Shown here one piece after another: positions 1 to 6,033 of a stretch of 6,209 bases of DNA. The notes beneath the pieces are model-generated. The model worked only from the letters and a program-made list of their open reading frames with translations, was not told the DNA's origin and made no database searches. Where the stretch lies: contig CANEXR010000175.1 of assembly GCA_947443815.1 (NCBI GenBank), positions 1 through 6,209 of the forward strand. Reading direction: 5' to 3'. The DNA comes from Flavobacteriaceae bacterium. Its GTDB lineage: Bacteria; Bacteroidota; Bacteroidia; Flavobacteriales; Flavobacteriaceae. Within the stretch, counting starts at the first letter, position 1; every line of letters begins with the position of its first letter. The position numbers were made by a program, and so were the translations under genes.

Positions 1-1
1 G

Positions 2-862
2 ATGGAAAAATTGCAGTTGAATGATGCTTCGCTAGTTTTTTTACCGGAAAGTTCGGCCGCTTTGGGATTTGGTTTCCGTTGTGGATTCTTAGGAATGTTG
101 CACATGGAAATTATTCAAGAGCGCTTGGAGAGAGAGTTTAACATGACGGTGATTACTACGGTTCCGAACGTTTCGTATTTGGCGTATACCAAGAAACATC
201 CTGAAACGCCGCTTGTGGTAAATAACCCTTCGGACTTGCCAGAGCCTTCTCGTTTGGATCATGTTGAAGAGCCTTTTATAAAAGCTACCATCATTACCAA
301 AGCGGATTATGTTGGAAATGTAATGAGTTTGTGTATCGAAAAACGCGGTTTGATTACCAATCAGACGTATTTGACTACGGAACGTGTAGAATTGACTTTT
401 GATATGCCTTTGGCTGAAATTGTATTTGATTTTTACGACCGTTTAAAGACTGTTTCTAAAGGATATGCTTCTTTTGATTATACCCCAATTGGAATGCGAA
501 CTTCTAATTTGGTTAAAGTAGATATTTTGTTGAATGCTACCATTGTAGATGCTTTGTCTTCGTTGATGCATACTGATAATGCCTATTCTATTGGTAAAAA
601 AATGTGTGAAAAACTGAAAGAGTTAATTCCGCGTCAGCAGTTTGATATTCCTGTTCAAGCGGCAATTGGTGTGAAAGTAATCTCTCGTGAAACTATAAAA
701 GCGTTGCGTAAAGACGTTACTGCCAAATGTTATGGTGGCGATATTTCGCGTAAACGTAAATTATTAGAAAAACAGAAAAAAGGTAAAAAACGGATGAGAT
801 TGGTTGGAAATGTCGAGATTCCACAAGAAGCATTTATGGCGGTATTGAAATTGAATGATTAA
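2..862 (+). CDS. lepA: Elongation factor 4 (LepA/EF-4), C-terminal part, 5' end outside window
   Basis: LepA is a ribosome-bound translational GTPase related to EF-G, which acts on stalled or mistranslocated ribosomes and in initiation or assembly. The reading frame is already open at the left edge, so the first Met seen is internal. The 286 residues visible are roughly the last half of a protein usually about 600 long, and the GTPase domain lies outside the window. In order: the end of domain III with its LGFGFRCGFLGMLHMEIIQERL-type block (residues 21-42), an EF-G domain V-like part (about 90-170, EEPF...GNVMSLCIEKRG), and the LepA-specific C-terminal domain (about 177-284). The latter carries LIPRQQFD (208-215) and the basic YGGDISRKRK...GKKRMR signature (244-266) diagnostic of LepA and absent from EF-G. 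The C-terminus NVEIPQEAFMAVL matches the usual family ending, so the 3' end is intact. It is followed by a hairpin terminator and converges with pfkB. Confidence 0.97.
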   Translation: MEKLQLNDASLVFLPESSAALGFGFRCGFLGMLHMEIIQERLEREFNMTVITTVPNVSYLAYTKKHPETPLVVNNPSDLPEPSRLDHVEEPFIKATIITKADYVGNVMSLCIEKRGLITNQTYLTTERVELTFDMPLAEIVFDFYDRLKTVSKGYASFDYTPIGMRTSNLVKVDILLNATIVDALSSLMHTDNAYSIGKKMCEKLKELIPRQQFDIPVQAAIGVKVISRETIKALRKDVTAKCYGGDISRKRKLLEKQKKGKKRMRLVGNVEIPQEAFMAVLKLND

Positions 863-897
863 TTTTTTTTTTAGAGAATAGAAAAAAGAATAAAGAG

Positions 898-932
898 AAA
901 ACCTGACGATGTAAAAATGGTCAGGTTTTTTT
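898..932. terminator. Rho-independent terminator between convergent lepA and pfkB
   Basis: A perfect 10-bp stem (AAAACCTGAC at 898-907 with GTCAGGTTTT at 920-929) encloses a 12-base loop and runs into a T tract to 932 on the + strand, 36 bases after the lepA stop. On the - strand the same hairpin is followed by a poorer, interrupted T tract, so it should work best for lepA and may also stop pfkB transcripts. Confidence 0.85.
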
Positions 933-967
933 GTGCTCTTTGATAAATAAGAACTATTCTTTAAAAA

Positions 968-1900
968 TCATTTATCCTTCAACCAATCAAATAATCGTTG
1001 TGCATCAGTGCCTTTAAATAATTGTGTTCCTTCGTTCATGGTTGCTGCAGAGCCACAGGCAACTCCCCAACGGATAACTTCTTTTAGGCTTTTATTTTGC
1101 GAAAGCGCCCAAACCATACCTCCGACCATACTGTCTCCCGCGCCAACAGTACTTCTTTTGACCACATTTGGGGCTGGAACAAACTCGTAATTGTCTTTTG
1201 TAACTAAAACTGCTCCTTGAGGGCCGAGAGAAACGACAACAATTTCGGCGCCGCCTTTAGCAATGATTTGTTTGGCGGCTTCATTGACTTCTTCCATTTC
1301 CAATCGTTCAACTCCAATTAATTTGGCGAGTTCACCTACGTTTGGTTTGATAAGATACGCACCTGTTTCCAATACTTTTTTTAAGGCTTCTCCAGAAGTA
1401 TCGACAATTAATTTTGAATTGGATTTTTTGGCTATCTCAGCCACTTTTTGATAAAAATCAGGAGATAAACCTTCGTTTAGGCTACCACTGGCAACCAAAA
1501 ATTCAGGTTTTAAATTGGCGACGGCATTGAGTACTGCTTGCTCCTCTTCATTAGTTATTTCTCCTCCAGTAAAACCAAAACGATACTGCGAATTGGTATT
1601 TTCATCTACTGCAACAAAACTTTCTCTAGTCCAAGTTTGAATTGGAATGGCTTCAAAAGCAATAGCTTCTTTATTTACCAATTCTTCTAACATTTTACCT
1701 AACGGTCCTCCTGAAGTAAATATTGCAATCGAAGCACCACCTAAACGAGAAATAGCTTTGGACACATTAATTCCGCCACCTCCAGCATCAAAACGCGGTT
1801 CTGAACAACGAATTTTTTGCTCGGCCACTAAGCCTTTAAAATGGGTGCTTTTATCTAAAGCTGGATTTATAGTAAGGGTAACAATATTGTGTGTATTCAT
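968..1900 (-). CDS. pfkB: 6-phosphofructokinase isozyme 2-like sugar kinase (PfkB/ribokinase superfamily)
   Basis: Likely cytosolic ATP-dependent kinase phosphorylating fructose-6-phosphate (or a closely related sugar phosphate) at the 1-position. The 310-residue protein aligns by eye along its length with E. coli PfkB (309 aa): NPALD near the N-terminus (12-16), the GGGGINV substrate loop (40-46), WTR with phosphate-contacting Arg92, SGS (138-140), KPN (185-187), SLGPQGA (224-230), and the ATP anion-hole/catalytic motif TVGAGDS with the presumed base Asp256. The frame extends 44 codons upstream to 2032, but that extension has no family similarity and lies in the promoter region. The ATG at 1898-1900, starting MNTHNIVTLTINPALD, puts the N-terminus where the family has it. 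The gene is monocistronic in view, divergent from thiL and convergent with lepA. FruK (1-phosphofructokinase) or tagatose-6-phosphate kinase activity cannot be excluded from sequence, but the similarity to E. coli PfkB in the substrate loop and C-terminus favours Pfk-2. Confidence 0.9.
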   Translation of the reverse strand: MNTHNIVTLTINPALDKSTHFKGLVAEQKIRCSEPRFDAGGGGINVSKAISRLGGASIAIFTSGGPLGKMLEELVNKEAIAFEAIPIQTWTRESFVAVDENTNSQYRFGFTGGEITNEEEQAVLNAVANLKPEFLVASGSLNEGLSPDFYQKVAEIAKKSNSKLIVDTSGEALKKVLETGAYLIKPNVGELAKLIGVERLEMEEVNEAAKQIIAKGGAEIVVVSLGPQGAVLVTKDNYEFVPAPNVVKRSTVGAGDSMVGGMVWALSQNKSLKEVIRWGVACGSAATMNEGTQLFKGTDAQRLFDWLKDK

Positions 1901-2048
1901 TGAATTATAATTTTGAGAAACTAAAGGTGCAAAAAAATAATGGAAATCATAAAAAATGCTAAGTAAAATGTCTCCCTTTTTAAATTTATAAAGAGAATCA
2001 ACTTCGTACCTTTGCCACCTTGGTAAAACCATTATAATAATTTACGAA
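1901..2048. promoter_or_regulatory. Divergent intergenic region pfkB/thiL
   Basis: This AT-rich 148-base gap separates the two divergent starts, so both promoters should lie here. On + a Bacteroidota-type -7 element is clear (listed separately). On the - strand I find no exact TAnnTTTG; the nearest is TATTTTTTTG at 1930-1939, which has two extra bases in its spacing. No riboswitch-like structure, in particular no TPP (THI box) motif, was recognised ahead of thiL. Confidence 0.5.
2007..2014 (+). promoter_or_regulatory. Bacteroidota-type -7 promoter element for thiL
   Basis: TACCTTTG is an exact match to the TAnnTTTG element used by the primary sigma factor of Bacteroidota. The -33 position is weak: TTT at 1985-1987, 19 bases upstream, instead of TTG. 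A start about 5-7 bases downstream would give a leader of roughly 28 bases before the thiL ATG, a plausible length. The assignment rests on motif match only. Confidence 0.5.
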
Positions 2049-3095
2049 ATGATTGAAGACAAAAACCCACAACGAACTAGTATAGGACAATTAGGCGAAT
2101 TTGGTTTAATAGACCATTTGACTAAAAATTTCGAAATCACACAGCCTTCTACTCTAAAAGGAATTGGAGATGACGCCGCTGTTTTAGATTTTGCCACTAA
2201 AAAAGTAGTTGTTTCTACTGACTTATTAATTGAAGGAGTTCATTTTGACTTAGCCTATATGCCATTGAAGCATTTGGGTTACAAAGCTGTGGTTGTCAAC
2301 ATTTCTGATATTTGCGCCATGAATGCAAAAGCAACACAAATCACAGTTTCTGTGGCTGTATCAAACCGTTTCCCATTAGAAGCTTTGGAGGAATTATTTG
2401 CTGGAATTACACATGCTGCAAATGAATATAAAGTTGATGTTATAGGCGGAGATACTACCTCATCACAAAAAGGATTAATCATAAGCATTACTGCTATTGG
2501 TGAAGCTGATGAAGAGGAAATTGTATATAGAAATGGTGCCAAAAAAACTGATTTATTGGTCGTTACAGGCGATATCGGAGCTGCCTACATGGGGCTACAA
2601 GTTTTAGAACGCGAAAAACAAGTGTTTCAAGTTAATCCAAATTCGCAGCCTGATTTGGATGCCTATACCTATTTAATTGAACGACAATTAAAACCAGAAG
2701 CTCGAAAAGATGTCCGTACATTATTACATGCTTTAGAGATAAAGCCAACCTCAATGATTGATATTTCGGATGGATTGTCCTCGGAAATTATTCATTTATG
2801 CAAACAGTCTAAAGTGGGTTGTAATTTATATGAAGATAAATTGCCAATTGACCCCCAATTTATTAATGTCTGTGAAGAATTTAATATCGATAGTACTACT
2901 GTTGCGATAAATGGTGGAGAAGACTACGAATTACTTTTCACTATAGCTATGGAGGACTTTGATAAAATCAAAGGCAATCCTAATTTTTCGATCATTGGGC
3001 ACATGACACAAGAAAGTGAAGGGATTCATTTGGTCACTCGGGCAAATACTAAAATACCACTAAAAGCAAGAGGCTGGAATGCCTTAGCAGAATAA
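2049..3095 (+). CDS. thiL: Thiamine-monophosphate kinase
   Basis: Catalyses the ATP-dependent phosphorylation of thiamine monophosphate to thiamine pyrophosphate, the last step of de novo thiamine cofactor synthesis, in the cytosol. The 348-residue protein shows the ThiL/PurM-like (AIR synthase) fold motifs in order: GIGDDAAV (38-45), STDLLIEGVHF (56-66), NISDICAM (84-91), the Mg-binding GGDTTSS loop (133-139), MIDISDGLSSE (236-246) and NGGEDYELLF (288-297). These aspartates are the family's metal and nucleotide ligands, and all are present, so the enzyme looks functional. It is slightly longer than E. coli ThiL (325 aa), mostly through an N-terminal stretch of about ten residues and small insertions. 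The ATG start has no Shine-Dalgarno but an A-rich leader, usual for this phylum. No other thi gene is adjacent; it appears monocistronic, with a promoter element upstream and a strong terminator just after the stop. Confidence 0.96.
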   Translation: MIEDKNPQRTSIGQLGEFGLIDHLTKNFEITQPSTLKGIGDDAAVLDFATKKVVVSTDLLIEGVHFDLAYMPLKHLGYKAVVVNISDICAMNAKATQITVSVAVSNRFPLEALEELFAGITHAANEYKVDVIGGDTTSSQKGLIISITAIGEADEEEIVYRNGAKKTDLLVVTGDIGAAYMGLQVLEREKQVFQVNPNSQPDLDAYTYLIERQLKPEARKDVRTLLHALEIKPTSMIDISDGLSSEIIHLCKQSKVGCNLYEDKLPIDPQFINVCEEFNIDSTTVAINGGEDYELLFTIAMEDFDKIKGNPNFSIIGHMTQESEGIHLVTRANTKIPLKARGWNALAE

Positions 3096-3108
3096 TAGTT
3101 TTATTTTA

Positions 3109-3149
3109 AACCAAAAAAACGACACTATTCTGGTGTCGTTTTTTTGGTT
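3109..3149. terminator. Bidirectional terminator between convergent thiL and response regulator
   Basis: A perfect 17-bp stem (3109-3125 pairing with 3133-3149) encloses a 7-base loop. The GC-containing core is ACGACAC/GTGTCGT, flanked by A7 on one arm and T7 on the other, so each strand reads core hairpin then T tract. It begins 14 bases after the thiL stop and ends 17 bases before the end of the regulator gene, so one element can serve both converging transcripts. Confidence 0.9.
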
Positions 3150-3165
3150 ATTTATTTCGGTATTA

Positions 3166-3861
3166 CTAAAAAAGTAATCCTTTTTTCTTAGCTTCACGAA
3201 CTAGATCAACATCACTTCCGTCTTCTACTTTCAATAACTCTTTAAGATTTATTTTCCTTCTTTCTATAGCACTCAAAGATATTGGAATGTATTGAATCAT
3301 TTCATTGGTCTTTGTTCCTTTGGATATATGAAATAAAATTTGCTCATCGAATTGATCAATTTCTATGGTTCCATGCTGAGATTGATTCAACATTTTTTGA
3401 ACAGATTCACTATAATATTTCTCGTTTTTCATGACTTTATCAAATGCAAAAAGCAATTCGTCAAAAGTTAAATCATTTTTTATAACAAGACCATTTGGAT
3501 TTATAGTTTTAATAATTGTCTTAATCTTTAATAATTCTGTGTACATGGTTAACAAAATAATTTTGCATTTGGGCATATACTCCATAATTAACTTGGCTAA
3601 ATCTTCTCCAGAAAAAAGATTTTTTTCCTCATAAGCCGGCATACTAATGTCTAAAAAAGCAATGTCAAAAGCAGCAATATTAGGGTTTGTAATTATATTA
3701 TAGGCAGACTCACAATCTTTGGCTTGAGTAATCGAAAACTCATAATCACTAGGATTGTATCTTTTGATTGCGTTTTTATAGCCTTCTATAATAAAAGGAT
3801 GATCGTCAACAATTAATATATTATTTTCAATTATCATTTTAGTAGAAGATTCAATTGTCAT
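3166..3861 (-). CDS. Response regulator, receiver domain plus divergent LuxR/NarL-like HTH
   Basis: Predicted cytosolic transcription regulator phosphorylated by the kinase encoded just upstream. The receiver domain (about 13-146 of 231) has the acidic pair Asp19-Asp20 in ILIVDDHP, the phospho-acceptor Asp71 in FLDISMP, the switch Thr105 in LLTMYT and the conserved Lys128 in LVIKND. The C-terminal part (about 168-231) has the length and helix pattern of a GerE/LuxR HTH (a HISKGTKTNEMI segment, then an ISLSAIERRKINLKELL recognition region, then a final KKGLL), but key consensus residues such as the LTxRExEVL opening are replaced, so DNA binding is inferred rather than certain. The ATG at 3859-3861 overlaps the kinase stop as ATGA, indicating translational coupling and supporting this start. 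A second Met at residue 9, right before the receiver fold, is an alternative. Regulatory targets are not visible here. Confidence 0.9.
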   Translation of the reverse strand: MTIESSTKMIIENNILIVDDHPFIIEGYKNAIKRYNPSDYEFSITQAKDCESAYNIITNPNIAAFDIAFLDISMPAYEEKNLFSGEDLAKLIMEYMPKCKIILLTMYTELLKIKTIIKTINPNGLVIKNDLTFDELLFAFDKVMKNEKYYSESVQKMLNQSQHGTIEIDQFDEQILFHISKGTKTNEMIQYIPISLSAIERRKINLKELLKVEDGSDVDLVREAKKKGLLF

Positions 3862-5915
3862 TTTTTTGTAGTTGTAGGTTTATTTTTTTGTTCTATTGGG
3901 ACGGTAAGAGTAATAATGGTTCCGTTATTTTTTTTGGAATCTATATTTACTGTTGCCTCACATTCATTGGCTCTAAAAAGAATATTTTGCAATCCAATCC
4001 CTTTTTTTGCTGTTTTTAAATTAAATCCAATACCATCATCACTTATTATTAAAACCAAAAAATCCTCTTCTTTTTTGAGTTCAATTTTAACAACAGCTGC
4101 ATTGGCATATTTATTAATATTTTGAAGAGCCTCTTGGACAATGCGATATAAATTAATTTTAATTGAATTGCTTATAAATTCCCATTTTATGTTGGAATCA
4201 ATTGCAACGACTAATTTTGATTTATGTGTCTTTTTTTGCTCTTCAAACAAATCATTAACGATTGCTACGAAGTTATTAATTAATTCTGATTTTTCCCTAT
4301 TCAGATCATGAGAAATTTCACGAATATCCTGTTCAATGTTTTTCAATTCTGTCAAATAACTGTTTCTTTGATCAATAGCTAAATCGTTTGTAACTCTATT
4401 CAAACTATCTAAGTTGATTCGTACACCAAACATTCTTCCAAGAACCCCGTCGTGTAGTTCCCTAGCTACTCTTTTTTTCTCTTCTATTCTGTTTATTTCT
4501 ATCGTATTTTGCTGTGAAATCATTAGATTATAAATGTCCTCATTCGCTTTTTGTTGCTGCTGCTTAAACATAAGCTCTCTATGTTTTGCTTTTTGTGCTT
4601 TAATGACATAAACAAACAATCCCATGATAGTAAGGATACTAAAAAAGTAGACTAAATTTCTATTCTGTACAACCAAATCAGAATTTTCATTTTTTATTTC
4701 GTCCGTTTCATATTCTATACGGGTGAATTTGTCACCCATTTTTCGTTCCGACTTTTGGAGACTGTCATTAATATGAATGTATTCTTTCGTATATAGTGAG
4801 GCTTTTTGGGGATTTATTATTGCCAATTGCTTGAGTGGAGCTAAAGCATTTCTGTAATTTTTAGAGCTTCTGGACAAATTTAATGCTTCATTAGAGAATT
4901 GTATTGCTTTAACTGTATCATTTATAGAAGCATAATATTCAGACAAATGAAGTTTACTAGCAATTATTCCTATTGTTAATTGCATACTATCTCTCAATTT
5001 TAAAGACTCATAAAATAATTTCGGAAGCCCTTCAGTGTCGTTTGATTTAAATCTAGAATATCCTAAATTATCCAGCAACATTGCATACAATACTGGTTTA
5101 TAAAGCATTAATTCCTTTTTATGCTTTAACCCTTTTAAAAAATAAGGAATTGCTAACTTATGCTTATTCATGTTTTGATAAACATAACCCATGTTATTTA
5201 AAGACGTTGCTTTGGGTTGAAACTCAATGGGTATTGTTTTATCATCAGTCTCAGCTAAGGCTTTACTATGAAATTCAATTGCTTTATTATTCTCTCCGAG
5301 TTCATTATATAATAATCCTAAAAGATTATAGGATTCATAAGCAATATCATTTGCTTCATCACCCTTGAGAACTCTTAATGCTTTAAAAACAGATATTTCA
5401 CTCCCTGAAAAGTCACTTTCATTGTATTGTAATAATGCTTTATTTAAACGAGTTCTTGCTAAATTATAATTATCGTTAAGTTGAAGATATAATTTTTCAG
5501 CTTTAAAATAGTACATAAATGCGGTATCTGAAATAGACTGAGAAACATAATAATCTCCTAAATAAGTATATGATTTGGCAATATTCATTGAGTCATTAAC
5601 ACTTTCTGATTTTCCCAAGACAATATGAACTGTTTGTTTATAATCTTTCCAGTTATTAATATTATAATATCTATTTGCAACCTTAAATAAATTGACTCTA
5701 TTTATTGAATCATTTGATTGACTGATAATAATTGCAAGCGCCTTTTGATTATATTTTTCCCTTTTTTTAAACGATGTATTGAAATCATTAGCTGCTGAAA
5801 GATAAAAAGAAAGGCTATCTTGTGATGAAGTATTAATACGGTCTGTCTGATTTTTCTTGTTACAACTAAATAAACAAAAAATCAGTAATAATATTATGTA
5901 GTAAGTATTTTTCAA
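3858..5915 (-). CDS. TPR-containing lipoprotein sensor histidine kinase (HisKA_3 type)
   Basis: Membrane sensor kinase of 685 residues, partner of the overlapping response regulator. The N-terminus has a lipoprotein signal peptide: Lys2, a hydrophobic run, and lipobox LFSC with Cys18 as the predicted lipidated residue. Residues about 35-385 are helical TPR-like repeats; the clearest are near 193-226 (AYESYNLLGLLYNELG...KAIEFHSKAL), 237-270 and 317-350. This is probably a periplasmic sensory or protein-binding domain. A coiled-coil-like stretch leads to one transmembrane helix (about 422-440), then a cytosolic charged linker. The HisKA_3 dimerisation/phospho-acceptor helix carries RVARELHDGVLGRM with His488. 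The HATPase domain follows (about 585-675), with N-box EALQNINKYANA (595-606), G1 box DDGIGF (626-631) and G2 box KGIGLQNI (638-645). All catalytic features are present. The start is TTG (AAA AAT ACT...); no in-frame ATG lies just upstream, and this start gives an intact signal peptide. The ligand is unknown. Confidence 0.93.
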   Translation of the reverse strand: MKNTYYIILLLIFCLFSCNKKNQTDRINTSSQDSLSFYLSAANDFNTSFKKREKYNQKALAIIISQSNDSINRVNLFKVANRYYNINNWKDYKQTVHIVLGKSESVNDSMNIAKSYTYLGDYYVSQSISDTAFMYYFKAEKLYLQLNDNYNLARTRLNKALLQYNESDFSGSEISVFKALRVLKGDEANDIAYESYNLLGLLYNELGENNKAIEFHSKALAETDDKTIPIEFQPKATSLNNMGYVYQNMNKHKLAIPYFLKGLKHKKELMLYKPVLYAMLLDNLGYSRFKSNDTEGLPKLFYESLKLRDSMQLTIGIIASKLHLSEYYASINDTVKAIQFSNEALNLSRSSKNYRNALAPLKQLAIINPQKASLYTKEYIHINDSLQKSERKMGDKFTRIEYETDEIKNENSDLVVQNRNLVYFFSILTIMGLFVYVIKAQKAKHRELMFKQQQQKANEDIYNLMISQQNTIEINRIEEKKRVARELHDGVLGRMFGVRINLDSLNRVTNDLAIDQRNSYLTELKNIEQDIREISHDLNREKSELINNFVAIVNDLFEEQKKTHKSKLVVAIDSNIKWEFISNSIKINLYRIVQEALQNINKYANAAVVKIELKKEEDFLVLIISDDGIGFNLKTAKKGIGLQNILFRANECEATVNIDSKKNNGTIITLTVPIEQKNKPTTTKK

Positions 5916-5935
5916 TAGTATTTGTTGAATTTTAT

Positions 5936-5943
5936 CAAAAATA
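5936..5943 (-). promoter_or_regulatory. Candidate -7 promoter element for the two-component operon
   Basis: On the - strand TATTTTTG matches TAnnTTTG exactly, 20 bases upstream of the kinase TTG codon and just past the palindrome. No convincing -33 TTG/TTTG was found at the usual distance, and in such AT-rich DNA a chance match is quite possible. If real, the leader would be only about 12-16 bases. Confidence 0.3.
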
Positions 5944-5953
5944 GTAAAATAAA

Positions 5954-6016
5954 ATTTATTTCTATATAAAAAAAAGCTATCAAAATTTGATAGCTTTTTT
6001 TTATATAGAAATAAAT
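5954..6016. repeat. Perfect 63-base palindrome (31-bp arms)
   Basis: Bases 5954-5984 are the exact reverse complement of 5986-6016, with a single A at 5985 as the centre. From the centre outward each arm holds a mixed core (GCTATCAAA/TTTGATAGC), an A8/T8 tract, then 14 further matching bases (ATTTATTTCTATAT and its complement). The core plus tract is an ordinary terminator. The extra 14 matched pairs beyond the tract are not needed for termination. It sits in the 118-base gap between the repeat-protein gene stop and the sensor kinase start. Confidence 0.95.
5968..6002 (-). terminator. Intrinsic terminator downstream of the repeat-protein gene
   Basis: Reading the - strand, an A8 tract, a hairpin with GCTATCAAA/TTTGATAGC arms and then T8 begin 31 bases after the repeat gene's TAA. 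This is a good rho-independent terminator and should separate most repeat-gene transcripts from the kinase/regulator operon. It is symmetrical, so it would also stop transcription on +, although no + gene ends here. Confidence 0.8.
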
Positions 6017-6033
6017 GTTTAATACATTTTTAA

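Noticed and set aside
1008..1910. Small + strand open frames opposite pfkB
   Set aside because: They are antisense to a well-conserved gene, with no recognisable product and no promoter or leader of their own.
1901..2032. 44-codon N-terminal extension of the pfkB reading frame
   Set aside because: The extension has no family similarity, spans the divergent promoter region, and the ATG at 1898-1900 places the protein start exactly where PfkB proteins begin.
2049..3095. TPP riboswitch controlling thiL
   Set aside because: The leader downstream of the -7 element is only about 28 bases and carries no THI-box sequence; there is no room for the aptamer.
5081..5368. 95-codon + strand open frame opposite the sensor kinase
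   Set aside because: It lies wholly antisense within the TPR region, with low-complexity Leu/Tyr-rich composition expected from the complement of AT-rich coding DNA.
5954..6016. Insertion sequence or MITE terminal inverted repeat
   Set aside because: The two arms meet at the centre with no cargo between them, and no flanking target-site duplication was seen. A terminator with extended arms is simpler.
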